DNA of 64,000 nt from Ruegeria meonggei (GCF_900172215.1 NZ_FWFP01000001.1:471169-535168), one strand, 5' to 3'. Counted from the stretch's first letter, positions 52,946 to 62,683 are shown. Translations and numbers: made by a program. The notes: generated from the letters alone by a model not told the origin.

Positions 52946-54249
52946 GCCGTGATCCTTTCGTGGACCAGAGGAATGATCGGACCGGAATCCGGGCTGAGTG
53001 TTACAGCCCGTCGCACCGTTTCAGCTGCCTGCTGCGCCGCATCCTCGCGGGCGGCGTGGACCACCGCCAAAGGTGCGCCCTTGTCTATCTTGTCACCCAA
53101 CCGGACGATGCCTGACAGGCCCACGGCCGGATCAATCACATCGTCTTCAACCTGTCGCCCGCCGCCCAGCGCGACCACGGCCAGGCCCAGCGCCTCACCA
53201 TTGATCGAGGCGACATACCCGTTGGTCGGCGCGGCAACCTCAAGGATCACGCTGGCTTCGGGCAGGTAACGCGACCAGTTTTCGACAAACTGCAGTGGAC
53301 CGCCGACAGCAGCCATCATGCGCCCGAACCGTTCAGCCGCGCGGCCATCGCGAATAACCGCAGCGACTTTTTCGCGCCCGTCCTCGGCAGTGGAACACAT
53401 CCCGGCATCTGCCAGCAACACGCCGCCCAGCTCTGCCGAGATTTCGGCCAGTGGATCGTAATGTGCGTGGGTCAGCACGTTCATCACCTCGGCCACTTCC
53501 AACGCATTACCCAGCGCCGGGGCCAGGGGTTGGTGCATGTCGGTGATTACTGCCGATGTCCGACATCCGGCCGCGTTTGCGGTTTCTGTCAGGGCTTTGG
53601 CCAGCTTGCGCGCATCCTCAAGCGTCTTCATGAATGCGCCAGAGCCAACTTTAACGTCCAGCACCAGCGCCTGAGGGCTGGCGGCCAGTTTCTTGGACAG
53701 AATTGATGCGGTGATCAAATCCAGGCTTTCCACCGTCGCGGTTACATCACGGATCGCGTAAAGCCGCTTGTCCGCAGGCGCGATCTGACCCGTCGCGCCG
53801 ACAATGGCCGCGCCTGTATCGCGCAGAATCTGGGTCAGACGCTCCTGCCCGATTTGGGTGCTGACACCGGGGATGGATTCAAGTTTATCCAGCGTACCAC
53901 CAGTATGCCCCAATCCGCGGCCAGAGATCATCGGGACATAGGCCCCAAGCTCAGCCAACGCGGGCGCAAGCACCAGGCTGACACTGTCACCCACCCCTCC
54001 GGTCGAGTGTTTATCAATCACCGGGCCGTCGAAATCCCAGCTTAGAACATCGCCACTGTCGCGCATCGCAACGGTCAGGTCAGCGCGTCCTTGTGCGCCC
54101 AGCCCACCCATGCAGACAGCCATCGCAAAAGCTCCGGCCTGCGCGTCACTGACGCCGCCATCGGCCAGGCCCTGCGCGAACCATTTCAACTCGTCACTGC
54201 TGGGCACCTGATCCCGGCGCAGCTTGGCGATGATCGAGCGAGCATCCAT
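52942..54249 (-). CDS. deoA: Thymidine phosphorylase
   Basis: A 435-residue nucleoside phosphorylase cleaving thymidine and deoxyuridine to base and deoxyribose 1-phosphate. DKHSTGGVGDSVSLVLAPA and SGRGLGHTGGTLDKLE hold the phosphate and base-binding residues; VGSGAFMKTLEDARKLA follows. I chose the ATG at 54249, where the family starts (ARSIIAKLRRDQVPS); a second ATG at 54261 lies directly on the GGAGG ribosome site. Five bases separate it from cdd. Confidence 0.92.
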   Translation of the reverse strand: MDARSIIAKLRRDQVPSSDELKWFAQGLADGGVSDAQAGAFAMAVCMGGLGAQGRADLTVAMRDSGDVLSWDFDGPVIDKHSTGGVGDSVSLVLAPALAELGAYVPMISGRGLGHTGGTLDKLESIPGVSTQIGQERLTQILRDTGAAIVGATGQIAPADKRLYAIRDVTATVESLDLITASILSKKLAASPQALVLDVKVGSGAFMKTLEDARKLAKALTETANAAGCRTSAVITDMHQPLAPALGNALEVAEVMNVLTHAHYDPLAEISAELGGVLLADAGMCSTAEDGREKVAAVIRDGRAAERFGRMMAAVGGPLQFVENWSRYLPEASVILEVAAPTNGYVASINGEALGLAVVALGGGRQVEDDVIDPAVGLSGIVRLGDKIDKGAPLAVVHAAREDAAQQAAETVRRAVTLSPDSGPIIPLVHERITA

Positions 54250-54253
54250 GGGC

Positions 54254-54646
54254 TTAGACATCCTCCATATGCGAGGCGCCAAACGCACCGGGCAAAAGCT
54301 GACCGATGGTGGTTTCAAACTCGGCCCCGTCCATTGTGGCAAGGATCACCTTGACCTCACGCTTGCCAAACTCGGCCAGCTTTTGGCGACACCCACCGCA
54401 GGGTGGAACCGGTTGGGGCGATGAGGCGACCACATAGACTTCGGTCAACTCTTTTTCACCGGCGGCAACCATCGCGGCAATGGCACCAGCCTCGGCGCAG
54501 GTGCCTTCGGGGTAGGCTACGTTTTCCACATTACAGCCGGAATAGACCACCCCAGTCGAGGACCGGATCGCTGCGCCGACTTTGAAGTTGGAATACGGCG
54601 CATATGCGTTTTCCCGGACAGACAGCGCTGCATCTTTCAAAGCCAT
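54254..54646 (-). CDS. cdd: Cytidine deaminase
   Basis: A 130-residue homotetrameric-type cytidine deaminase. ALSVRENAYAPYSNFKVGAAI at the start, CAEAGAIAAM (first zinc Cys and catalytic Glu) and PPCGGCRQKLAEF (second and third zinc Cys) are complete. The ATG at 54646 follows GGGGA; an earlier ATG at 54670 gives an extension without family match. It opens the operon cdd-deoA-deoB-add-upp; the upstream 100 bases should hold the promoter. Confidence 0.95.
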   Translation of the reverse strand: MALKDAALSVRENAYAPYSNFKVGAAIRSSTGVVYSGCNVENVAYPEGTCAEAGAIAAMVAAGEKELTEVYVVASSPQPVPPCGGCRQKLAEFGKREVKVILATMDGAEFETTIGQLLPGAFGASHMEDV

Positions 54647-54750
54647 GGCGATTCCCCATTTTTTGATCATCTGGTCAGAAAGACATATCCTAAATTAAGT
54701 AACCCGGGGAGTTGAAGCCCCGGGCAACAGTTTTCTCGGCCAAAATTCAC

Positions 54751-55848
54751 TCAGCCCAGTGTGGTATTGAAGGTGCCTGGCAGGGTGACCTCAAGCAGTT
54801 CGACATCGTCAGAGGGATTGGTCAGCCGTGTGCGCATTCCGGGCGGGATGACAAAAGCATCGCCCTGTTCCAACCGAAATGGGTCGCGGTTTTCCCCTTC
54901 CAACGTGACCGCGCCATTCATCACAAAGGTGAAATGGATATCGGTGTCGTGCGCGGCCCAGACCGGATCACCCTGCCCTTTGCGCACAACCTGCACCCCA
55001 GCCACGCCTTTGGTATTTTCTGCAATTGTGGTGTCGCGGCAGATATAACCCGGCAGGCGGAACGGAATCCACTCAGCCCCTTCGGCCTGGTTGTAGACAA
55101 AGCGCTGCCCCTGCCATTCTCTGCCCGGTCGGTAATGCGGCGTGGGTAGGTTCATATCATGGTCGATTTCGGTGACGTGTTCCGCCGGCACGCCGATCTC
55201 GATCACCTGCACGTTGTCCGATGCTTCAAGCACGCGGTGGCGAATTTCAGGCGGCTGGATAAAGCAATCACCTGCCGTCAGACGCATCTTGTCACCCTGA
55301 TCTTCATAGACCACGTCCACCCAGCCATGAATGCAGAAGATCAACTGAAACCCGACCTTGTGGAAATGCACCATATCCGGCACCGGACCGCCATCGGGGA
55401 TGCGGATATGGCTGGCGATGATCGACCCGCCCAACCGATCTGGCACCAAGTCACGATAGTGCATTCCGGCCCGGCCAATAATCCATGGGGCCTGGTCTTT
55501 GAGCCTGCGCACCACAAAGGAATGCACCGTATCCGGCATCACCATCGGGGGGTTCAGCTCTTCAATCTCAATTCGAGTGCCGTTCGGGGCGACCAGACTG
55601 CGCGCTCCGTCAGCAAAGGCGTCTGGGTTTTCTGTCAGAATGCGCAGAGTTCCGGGAGATTCAGGTGCGTCTTTTTCAATACGCAAGCGCAAGCCGTGAC
55701 CCGAAAAGACAGCAACACTTGGATCATCCGCAGGATAGATCATGTCCATCCGCATGCCCAATACCCTGGTGAAAAACGGGATATCGTCACGTAGTTCCTG
55801 CGTTGGCAGGCGGACTTCAGCGAGGATCGGGTTTTGAGACTTGGTCAT
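54751..55848 (-). CDS. VOC-like / double-cupin fusion protein
   Basis: A 365-residue protein with three parts. Residues 1-100 resemble a glyoxalase/VOC half (EVRLPTQELRDDIPFFTRVLGM, SGHGLRLRIEKD). Residues about 150-255 form a cupin (MVHFHKVGFQLIFCIHGWVDVVYED, then GDCFIQPPEIRHRV), and about 290-350 a second cupin (WAAHDTDIHFTFVMNGAVTLEG, GDAFVIPPGMRTRL). Such domains bind metals and open rings or isomerise small acids; the substrate is unknown. Its start overlaps the end of the membrane-protein gene by 32 bases. Confidence 0.8.
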   Translation of the reverse strand: MTKSQNPILAEVRLPTQELRDDIPFFTRVLGMRMDMIYPADDPSVAVFSGHGLRLRIEKDAPESPGTLRILTENPDAFADGARSLVAPNGTRIEIEELNPPMVMPDTVHSFVVRRLKDQAPWIIGRAGMHYRDLVPDRLGGSIIASHIRIPDGGPVPDMVHFHKVGFQLIFCIHGWVDVVYEDQGDKMRLTAGDCFIQPPEIRHRVLEASDNVQVIEIGVPAEHVTEIDHDMNLPTPHYRPGREWQGQRFVYNQAEGAEWIPFRLPGYICRDTTIAENTKGVAGVQVVRKGQGDPVWAAHDTDIHFTFVMNGAVTLEGENRDPFRLEQGDAFVIPPGMRTRLTNPSDDVELLEVTLPGTFNTTLG

Positions 55849-56515
55849 TCACGTTCTCTTCGGTGCTGGATTTTGGCCATCCGATCAGAACGGCGGCCAA
55901 AATGCCAATCGAAAAGAACATCTCAAGCGTTTCTTCCAGAACGAACAATCGGGTCACCATAACCTCTGACATCTCAGCGTCGAACGCGCTGCTGATCTCT
56001 TCCAGCGACTGCGCCACGACAGCACACATACCGGCAAGAAAAAATATCAGAAGGAACGGCGCGCGCTGTTTAAGGGCGCGCCAGGCATTCGGCACCCCGT
56101 GCCAAAAAAGCCCGCCCAAAACCAACACAGCCAGCACCACACGCACAATCGTCATGTCCAGCAAGACGTCCAGCCCGTGCAACACAAAGTATGGCAGGCT
56201 GTCGACTGCGTACACGTCAGCCTCCAGCTCTCGTTCGGCAAGCAACAGGCATACCAGCCCAATATACAGGCGCTTTATCCCCGAAAAGCGATAGAGTGAC
56301 GCCAAGCCCGCCACGAAAAGCGCCGCAGCCGAGATGGTTTCGAACGGTCCGCCCTCTTGATTGAAGACCGAGGCCTGCATCGGCCAGATCGCAATGACGA
56401 TAAGAACCAGTACAGCCACGACAAGCGCCGCTCGGAACGCAAAGCGATCCGTGCCAAAAGACCTCTTGTTCTCGGGTATCGTGTTCCCTGACTGAAACTG
56501 GCCTTTAGAGCTCAT
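55817..56515 (-). CDS. Six-helix membrane protein of unknown function
   Basis: A 232-residue inner-membrane protein with about six hydrophobic segments, first at residues 28-46. Charged residues inside or at the edge of segments stand out: LLAERELEADVYAVDSLPYF and FVLEETLEMFFSIGIL carry several conserved-looking glutamates. The C-terminal tail is polar. I do not recognise the family. It lies upstream of the VOC-cupin gene with a 32-base overlap and diverges from maeB. Confidence 0.7.
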   Translation of the reverse strand: MSSKGQFQSGNTIPENKRSFGTDRFAFRAALVVAVLVLIVIAIWPMQASVFNQEGGPFETISAAALFVAGLASLYRFSGIKRLYIGLVCLLLAERELEADVYAVDSLPYFVLHGLDVLLDMTIVRVVLAVLVLGGLFWHGVPNAWRALKQRAPFLLIFFLAGMCAVVAQSLEEISSAFDAEMSEVMVTRLFVLEETLEMFFSIGILAAVLIGWPKSSTEENVNDQVSKPDPR

Positions 56516-56698
56516 GCCTGTCTTCCATTTTACACAACGATTGCCGGAATTTTGAAAGTGGCGAACTTAGCCAGTTGGCCGCAAATTTCAACCAAGGCGC
56601 CGGTGAGGTTGCGACACTGTTGCAAAATGACGCGACGTAGCCAAGCCTCGAAAAATAGTTTAGCTCTAAATCAAATTTCGAAGGGAGTTCCTAAGCCG

Positions 56699-58972
56699 AT
56701 GTCTGACACACCCAGCCTGCGACAGGCCGCGCTTGATTATCACGCCCACCCTAAGCCCGGTAAGCTTGAGATCAAGGCGACAAAGCCAATGGCCAACGGT
56801 CGCGATCTGGCGCGCGCCTATTCGCCCGGTGTGGCTGAGGCCAGCCTCGAGATTAAGGCGGACCCCTCAAATGCAGAACTCTACACTTCCCGAGGCAATC
56901 TGGTGGCGGTCGTGTCGAACGGAACAGCCGTTCTGGGACTTGGCAATATCGGCGCACTGGCCTCAAAGCCGGTGATGGAGGGCAAAGCCGTTCTGTTCAA
57001 GAAATTTGCCGGTATCGATTGTTTTGACATCGAGGTCGACCAGCCCGACCCGGAAAAGCTGGCGGATATTGTTTGTGCGCTTGAGCCCACCTTTGGGGCC
57101 ATCAATCTTGAGGACATCAAGGCACCCGACTGCTTTATTGTCGAGAAGCTGTGCCGCGAGCGTATGAACATCCCCGTTTTTCACGACGATCAGCACGGAA
57201 CCGCCATCGTCGTCGGGGCTGCTGCGAAAAACGCGCTGCATGTCGCAGGGAAAAAGTTCGAAGAGATCAAGATTGTCTCGACAGGTGGCGGTGCAGCGGG
57301 GATCGCCTGCCTCAGTATGCTGGTGAAACTGGGGGTCAAACGCGAAAACATCTGGTTGTGCGACATTCACGGCCTGGTTTACCAGGGCCGCACTGAAGAC
57401 ATGAACCCGCATAAAGACCAGTTCGCACAAAAGACCGACCTGCGCACCTTGGACGATGTGATTGCCGATGCCGACCTGTTCCTTGGCCTCAGCGGACCGA
57501 ACGTCCTAAAGCCGGAAATGGTCGCGAAAATGGCCAGACGCCCGATTATCTTTGCGCTGGCCAATCCGACCCCCGAGATCCTTCCTCAGGCCGCGCGCGA
57601 GGTTGCTCCGGATGCGATCATCGCCACCGGACGCAGCGATTTTCCCAATCAAGTCAACAACGTCCTGTGCTTTCCTTTCATCTTCCGCGGTGCGCTGGAC
57701 GTCGGCGCGACCGAGATCAATGACGAGATGCAGATCGCCTGCGTCGACGGTATCGCCGATATGGCCCGTGCCACCACCAGCGCCGAGGCTGCAGCCGCCT
57801 ATAAAGGAGAACAGCTGACCTTTGGCCCCGACTACCTGATTCCCAAGCCGTTTGACCCACGCCTTGTGGGTGTTGTGTCTTCATCCGTCGCCAAGGCGGC
57901 GATGGCCAGTGGCGTAGCCAAGCGCCCGATTGACGATATCGAGGCCTATAAAGAGCGTCTGAACCAGTCGGTGTTCAAGTCCGCCCTGCTCATGCGCCCG
58001 GTTTTTGAAGCAGCCGCCGTCGCCTCCCGCCGCATCGTTTTTGCCGAGGGCGAAGATGAACGGGTCCTGCGTGCCGCTCAAGCCATTTTGGAAGAAACGA
58101 CCGAGACCCCTATCCTTATCGGTCGCCCCGACGTCATCGGAGCACGGTGTGAAAAGCTGGGCCTGACAGTGCGCCCCGGTGAGGACTTTCAGATCGTAAA
58201 CCCGGAAAACGACCCACGCTATTACGATTATTGGAACTCCTACCACGAGATCATGCAACGACGGGGTGTGACGCCGGATCTCGCCAAGGCGATTATGCGC
58301 ACCAACAACACTGCCATTGCCGCTATCATGGTGTATCGGGGCGAGGCTGACAGCATGATCTGCGGCACTTTTGGTGAGTTCCGCTGGCATCTGAACTATG
58401 TCGAACAGGTTCTGGACGATGGGGATTTGCGCCCGCACGGCGCGTTGTCGCTGATGATCCTGGAAGACGGGCCACTGTTCATTGCCGACACCCATGTCAG
58501 GCAATTGCCAAATCCTGAAGAACTGGCCGAGACGACCATCGGGGCCGCCCGACATGTGCGGCGGTTTGGGATAGAGCCCAAGATCGCCTTCTGTTCGCAA
58601 TCACAGTTCGGCAATCAGGCCGAGGGGTCGGGCAAACGTCTTCGGGCCGCGCTGGATATCCTCGATTCCGAACCTCGGGATTTTACCTATGAAGGTGAGA
58701 TGAACCTGGACGTAGCACTGAACCCGGAGCTGCGATCACGCATCTTCCCGAACTCGCGCCTGCAAGGAACAGCGAACGTGCTGATTTTTGCCCACGCAGA
58801 CGCGGCCAGCGGTGTGCGAAACATCCTGAAGATGAAAGCGGACGGTCTGGAAGTAGGGCCAATTCTGATGGGAATGGGCAACAAGGCCCATATCGTGACC
58901 CCGTCAATTACCGCACGTGGACTATTGAATATGGCCGCTATTGCCGGCACACCAGTGGCCCACTACGGATAG
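56699..58972 (+). CDS. maeB: NADP-dependent malic enzyme with phosphotransacetylase-like domain
   Basis: A 757-residue protein. The malic enzyme domain (1 to about 430) has [15 protein letters not shown], the metal/substrate region [16 protein letters not shown] and a nucleotide loop [15 protein letters not shown]. The C-terminal part (about 440-757) is the phosphotransacetylase-like domain of the large MaeB type ([19 protein letters not shown]), usually regulatory and inactive in acetyl transfer. It decarboxylates malate to pyruvate with NADP. The ATG at 56699 follows AAGGGAG; the open frame begins earlier but without family match. Confidence 0.94.
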   Translation: MSDTPSLRQAALDYHAHPKPGKLEIKATKPMANGRDLARAYSPGVAEASLEIKADPSNAELYTSRGNLVAVVSNGTAVLGLGNIGALASKPVMEGKAVLFKKFAGIDCFDIEVDQPDPEKLADIVCALEPTFGAINLEDIKAPDCFIVEKLCRERMNIPVFHDDQHGTAIVVGAAAKNALHVAGKKFEEIKIVSTGGGAAGIACLSMLVKLGVKRENIWLCDIHGLVYQGRTEDMNPHKDQFAQKTDLRTLDDVIADADLFLGLSGPNVLKPEMVAKMARRPIIFALANPTPEILPQAAREVAPDAIIATGRSDFPNQVNNVLCFPFIFRGALDVGATEINDEMQIACVDGIADMARATTSAEAAAAYKGEQLTFGPDYLIPKPFDPRLVGVVSSSVAKAAMASGVAKRPIDDIEAYKERLNQSVFKSALLMRPVFEAAAVASRRIVFAEGEDERVLRAAQAILEETTETPILIGRPDVIGARCEKLGLTVRPGEDFQIVNPENDPRYYDYWNSYHEIMQRRGVTPDLAKAIMRTNNTAIAAIMVYRGEADSMICGTFGEFRWHLNYVEQVLDDGDLRPHGALSLMILEDGPLFIADTHVRQLPNPEELAETTIGAARHVRRFGIEPKIAFCSQSQFGNQAEGSGKRLRAALDILDSEPRDFTYEGEMNLDVALNPELRSRIFPNSRLQGTANVLIFAHADAASGVRNILKMKADGLEVGPILMGMGNKAHIVTPSITARGLLNMAAIAGTPVAHYG

Positions 58973-58988
58973 ACGGCGCAAACCCGGA

Positions 58989-59011
58989 TCAGGCGTCTCT
59001 GAGGCGCCTGA
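58989..59011 (+). terminator. Weak terminator-like hairpin after maeB
   Basis: TCAGGCG (58989-58995) and CGCCTGA (59005-59011) form a seven-base stem with a nine-base loop, 16 bases after the maeB stop. There is no real T tract (ATTCTTTG comes later), so termination is possible but not certain. Confidence 0.4.
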
Positions 59012-59045
59012 CCTCACGAGGCGGGTGATTCTTTGCACGGCAGGA

Positions 59046-59153
59046 TTTGCAGATTTGCAAATGCTGCCAGCCCGTGCAGAAAATACTGCGCATTTTAACC
59101 TGTTTGCAAAAATTTGCAGACCATTTTGACGAATTCTGCAAATGGTTTGCGGT
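59046..59153 (+). promoter_or_regulatory. Cluster of TTTGCAAA-type sites upstream of prpE
   Basis: Three paired half-sites are visible: TTTGCA-GA-TTTGCAAA (59046-59061), TTTGCAAA-AA-TTTGCAGA (59103-59120), and TCTGCAAA-TGG-TTTGCGGT (59135-59153). The ScfR/RamB-type short-chain-acyl regulators (PccR in Rhodobacter) recognise TTTGCAAA repeats upstream of propionyl-CoA and glyoxylate-type genes. Binding here is inferred from motif and neighbour. Confidence 0.6.
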
Positions 59154-59240
59154 AAAGTGACGCCCCGTCATTTCCCTCACTTGTGTGGTGCACCCGGTCC
59201 ACCTTACACACGATACGAGGAGTTTAAGGAGGATGCTACC

Positions 59241-61130
59241 GTGGCTTATCAGGACGTTTATGAAAGCTGGAAATCTGATCCGGATGCATTCTGGATGGAG
59301 GCCGCAAAAGGGATCGATTGGGTTCAGCCTCCGACCAAAGCTTTGTTTGACGATAATGCGCCGCTTTATGAATGGTTCTGCGATGCCAAGGTAAACACGT
59401 GCTGGAACGCTGTGGACCGCCACGTGGAAAACGGCCGCGGCGAGCAGACAGCGATTATCTATGACAGCCCGATTACGCATACAAAGCGCGAAATCTCGTA
59501 TGTCGAGCTGCGCAATCGCGTCGCCACGTTGGCCGGGGCGCTGCGCGACAAAGGCATAGAGAAAGGTGACCGGGTCATCATCTACATGCCGATGATCCCC
59601 GAAGCGCTTGAGGCGATGCTGGCCTGCGCCCGGTTAGGTGCGGTGCATTCTGTGGTCTTTGGTGGCTTTGCCAGTAACGAACTGGCTGTCCGGATTGATG
59701 ACGCCAAACCCAAGGCGATCATCGCGGCCTCATGTGGGATGGAGCCAGGGCGTGTGGTACATTATAAACCCCTGCTGGACGGGGCCATCGACTTGGCCAG
59801 TCATAAGCCCGACTTTTGCGTTATCTTCCAGCGGGAACAGGAGGTGGCGCAGCTGATCGAGGGGCGCGATTTCAACTGGCACGGATTTCAATACGGAGTT
59901 GAACCTGCAGAATGTGTTCCGGTCGACGGCAATGATCCCGCGTATATCCTGTACACCTCAGGCACCACGGGGGCGCCCAAAGGGGTCGTGCGTTCGACGG
60001 CGGGCCATCTGGTCGCACTGAACTGGACGATGAAGAATATCTATGACGTCGATCCGGGCGATGTGTTCTGGGCGGCCTCGGATGTGGGTTGGGTCGTTGG
60101 GCATTCCTATATCTGCTATGCCCCGCTGATCCACGGCAACACCACCATCGTGTTCGAGGGCAAACCGGTTGGCACCCCCGATGCGGGTACCTTCTGGCGA
60201 GTAATCGCCGAGCATAAGGTCAAATCCTTCTTCACCGCCCCCACTGCCATCCGCGCCGTAAAACGCGAAGACCCAAAGGGTGAGATGTTGGCAAAATACG
60301 ACCTGTCCAGCCTACGCGCCCTGTTCCTGGCCGGTGAACGGGCTGATCCCGACACCATCGAATGGGCGCAAAAAGCGCTCAATGTTCCGGTCATCGACCA
60401 TTGGTGGCAGACCGAGACTGGCTGGACCATCGCAGGCAACCCGATAGGTATCGAAAAACTGCCGACGAAACTCGGCTCGCCCGCCAAACCAATGCCGGGT
60501 TATGATGTGCAGATTCTGGATGAGGGCGGCCACCCGATGAAGCCCGGTGAACTGGGTGCGATTGCGGTCAAACTGCCGCTGCCTCCAGGCACTTTGCCGA
60601 CGCTGTGGAATGCAGAGGATCGGTTCAAAAGCTCGTACCTCAACCAATTCCCCGGTTATTATGAAACCGGCGATGCAGGCATGATTGATGAGGACGGTTA
60701 CCTTTATATCATGGCCCGCACCGATGACGTGATCAACGTGGCTGGCCACCGCCTGTCCACCGGCGGAATGGAGGAGGTTCTGGCCGCCCACCCCGATGTC
60801 GCCGAATGCGCTGTGATCGGCGTGACCGATCAGCTTAAAGGCCAGATGCCAGTGGGTTTCTTGTGTCTGAACGCCGGGTGTGATCGCGACCACGGCGAGG
60901 TGACGCAAGACGTGGTCAAGCTGGTACGTGAAAAGATCGGCCCTGTCGCAGCCTTCAAACTGGCTGTTGTGGTGGATCGCCTGCCAAAAACCCGGTCGGG
61001 TAAAATCTTGCGGGGAACGATGGTGTCGATTGCGGACAACAAGGAATACAAAATGCCCGCGACCATCGACGATCCGGCCATTCTGGATGAAATCACCGTC
61101 GCGCTGAAATCCATCGGGTACGCGCAGTGA
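59241..61130 (+). CDS. prpE: Propionate-CoA ligase
   Basis: A 629-residue AMP-forming acyl-CoA synthetase. YQDVYESWKSDPDAFWMEAA at the start and the order of motifs fit PrpE: YTSGTTGAPKGVVR (AMP site), WWQTETGW, YETGDAGMID, and the C-terminal catalytic lysine in KTRSGKILRG. It activates propionate to propionyl-CoA, with acetate as a poorer substrate. GTG at 59241 is preferred; it follows TAAGGAGG at ideal spacing, and no ATG nearby is in frame. The upstream TTTGCAAA sites support a short-chain-acid role. Confidence 0.92.
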   Translation: MAYQDVYESWKSDPDAFWMEAAKGIDWVQPPTKALFDDNAPLYEWFCDAKVNTCWNAVDRHVENGRGEQTAIIYDSPITHTKREISYVELRNRVATLAGALRDKGIEKGDRVIIYMPMIPEALEAMLACARLGAVHSVVFGGFASNELAVRIDDAKPKAIIAASCGMEPGRVVHYKPLLDGAIDLASHKPDFCVIFQREQEVAQLIEGRDFNWHGFQYGVEPAECVPVDGNDPAYILYTSGTTGAPKGVVRSTAGHLVALNWTMKNIYDVDPGDVFWAASDVGWVVGHSYICYAPLIHGNTTIVFEGKPVGTPDAGTFWRVIAEHKVKSFFTAPTAIRAVKREDPKGEMLAKYDLSSLRALFLAGERADPDTIEWAQKALNVPVIDHWWQTETGWTIAGNPIGIEKLPTKLGSPAKPMPGYDVQILDEGGHPMKPGELGAIAVKLPLPPGTLPTLWNAEDRFKSSYLNQFPGYYETGDAGMIDEDGYLYIMARTDDVINVAGHRLSTGGMEEVLAAHPDVAECAVIGVTDQLKGQMPVGFLCLNAGCDRDHGEVTQDVVKLVREKIGPVAAFKLAVVVDRLPKTRSGKILRGTMVSIADNKEYKMPATIDDPAILDEITVALKSIGYAQ

Positions 61131-61139
61131 TCGGGCTTT

Positions 61140-61158
61140 GGGCGACCACTGGTCGCCC
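61140..61158 (+). other. Perfect hairpin just after prpE
   Basis: GGGCGACC (61140-61147) and GGTCGCCC (61151-61158) form an eight-base stem with loop ACT, ten bases after the prpE stop. No T tract follows, so it probably limits 3' decay or forms part of a rho-dependent end. Confidence 0.55.
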
Positions 61159-61188
61159 GCCCACAGGCTTTCGCTTGCAACCTGAAAC

Positions 61189-61224
61189 GGGGCCCCTACT
61201 GTCACGATAAGACAGTGAGGCCCC
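61189..61224 (+). promoter_or_regulatory. Hairpin that includes the amidase ribosome site
   Basis: GGGGCC-cct-ACTGTC (61189-61203) pairs with GACAGT-ga-GGCCCC (61211-61224) around ACGATAA, a 12-base-pair stem with one internal loop. Its right arm holds the GAGG ribosome site (61217-61220) and ends directly at the amidase ATG (61225). It could mask translation unless opened. Confidence 0.6.
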
Positions 61225-62664
61225 ATGACAAAAAACGACATCTGGCGTCTAAGCGCCACAGCCCTGACCAAGCTGACCCGCACTGGCGAACTGAGCGCCG
61301 AACAGGCTGTGCAAAGAGCCATTGATCGCATGCATCAGGTCAACCCGGACCTGAATGCGGTGGCCGAGGATCTAAGCGTCGAGGCATTGCAGAAGGCGCG
61401 CGCCTTGGATCAGGCAGTCGTCCGCGGCGCATCACCTGGGCCGCTGCACGGCGTGCCAGTAACCATCAAGATCAATGTCGACCAGAAAGGGCACGCAACC
61501 AGTAACGGCGTTGTAGCGCTGAAGGACGTGATCGCACCGAATGATGCCCCGATTGTCACCAACCTGCAGAATGCCGGGGCCGTTGTCATCGGGCGGACAA
61601 ATACGCCCGAGTTTTCATTTCGCGCGGACACAGACAATGACCTGCATGGCCGCACGCACAATCCATGGGGTCGGCATATCTCGCCCGGTGGGTCATCGGG
61701 GGGCGCGGGTGCAGGTGTGATGGCCGGGATCGGTGCGTTGGCCCATGGCAATGATATCGGCGGCAGCCTACGGTTTCCCGCTGCGGCCAACGGGGCGGTC
61801 ACGGTGAAACCCGGCCTTGGGCGCGTACCCGCCTGGAACCCCAGCCAACCGGCCGAGCGTGGGATTTTGGCCCAATCCATGTCAGTGCAGGGCCTTATCA
61901 CCCGGTCAGCCGCCGATCTTCACCTGTCCATGCCCAGCGTGATTGCCGCCGATCCCCGCGATCCGTTCCATGTCTCAATGCCTTGGCGCGGCGCGCCCTG
62001 CGACACCTCCCTCAAAGTTGCCTTTACCAAAAACACCTTTGGCTACGCTTTGCACCCCGAAGTGGAAAAGGCGCTGGACACCGCCCGTGACGCGTTGGTC
62101 GACGCCGGGTATCTGGTAACTGAAATAGACCCGCCTGATGTTTTCGAATGCGGCCGGGCGGGTTATCGCGCGCTGATGGGCGAAGTGTTGACCCTGATGA
62201 AAGATGATATCGAAGCCGCCGGCTCTCAAACCATCCGCAACATCTTCGAGGTCTACTTTCAGGAATTTCCACCCATTACAGACACCGATCTGATCCGAAT
62301 GTTGGCTCAGCGCACCCACTATGCACGGGAATGGTCACTGTTCATGGAGGACTATGCTCTGGTTTTGTCTCCGTTCCTGCCGCAGCCGTTTTTTGGACCG
62401 GACCGGGACACCGATGGTGCCGAGGGCGTGCACGAGGTTCTGGGTTGCGCTGTCTATTCCTACGCAATGAACTTTCTAGGCCTGCCCGCCGCCTGCGTTC
62501 CCGCCCGGCTCGCACAGCTGCCGAAGGGGCCGCAACCCATCAACGTTCAAATCGCTGCCCGGCGCTGGCGCGAAGATATGGCTGTTGACGCTGCCGCCGC
62601 CATCGAATCGCGTGTCGGCCAAATGTGCTTACCACTGTGGGACAGAATGGACGCGGCTCTGTAG
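61225..62664 (+). CDS. Amidase (amidase signature family)
   Basis: A 479-residue amidase. The Lys-cisSer-Ser triad is visible: Lys in PVTIKINVDQKG, the cis-Ser in SPGGSSGGAGAG, and the nucleophilic Ser in GNDIGGSLRFPAAANG. The family includes GatA, indoleacetamide and nicotinamide-type hydrolases; the substrate is unknown, and there is no gatB/C nearby, so it is not the tRNA amidotransferase. The ATG follows the masked GAGG site. Confidence 0.88.
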   Translation: MTKNDIWRLSATALTKLTRTGELSAEQAVQRAIDRMHQVNPDLNAVAEDLSVEALQKARALDQAVVRGASPGPLHGVPVTIKINVDQKGHATSNGVVALKDVIAPNDAPIVTNLQNAGAVVIGRTNTPEFSFRADTDNDLHGRTHNPWGRHISPGGSSGGAGAGVMAGIGALAHGNDIGGSLRFPAAANGAVTVKPGLGRVPAWNPSQPAERGILAQSMSVQGLITRSAADLHLSMPSVIAADPRDPFHVSMPWRGAPCDTSLKVAFTKNTFGYALHPEVEKALDTARDALVDAGYLVTEIDPPDVFECGRAGYRALMGEVLTLMKDDIEAAGSQTIRNIFEVYFQEFPPITDTDLIRMLAQRTHYAREWSLFMEDYALVLSPFLPQPFFGPDRDTDGAEGVHEVLGCAVYSYAMNFLGLPAACVPARLAQLPKGPQPINVQIAARRWREDMAVDAAAAIESRVGQMCLPLWDRMDAAL

Positions 62665-62683
62665 GCCGATCCTGTAAAAAATA

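Noticed and set aside
61225..62664. Amidase as GatA of the tRNA amidotransferase
   Set aside because: No gatB or gatC is nearby and the sequence around the triad does not particularly favour GatA; general amidase is the safer call.
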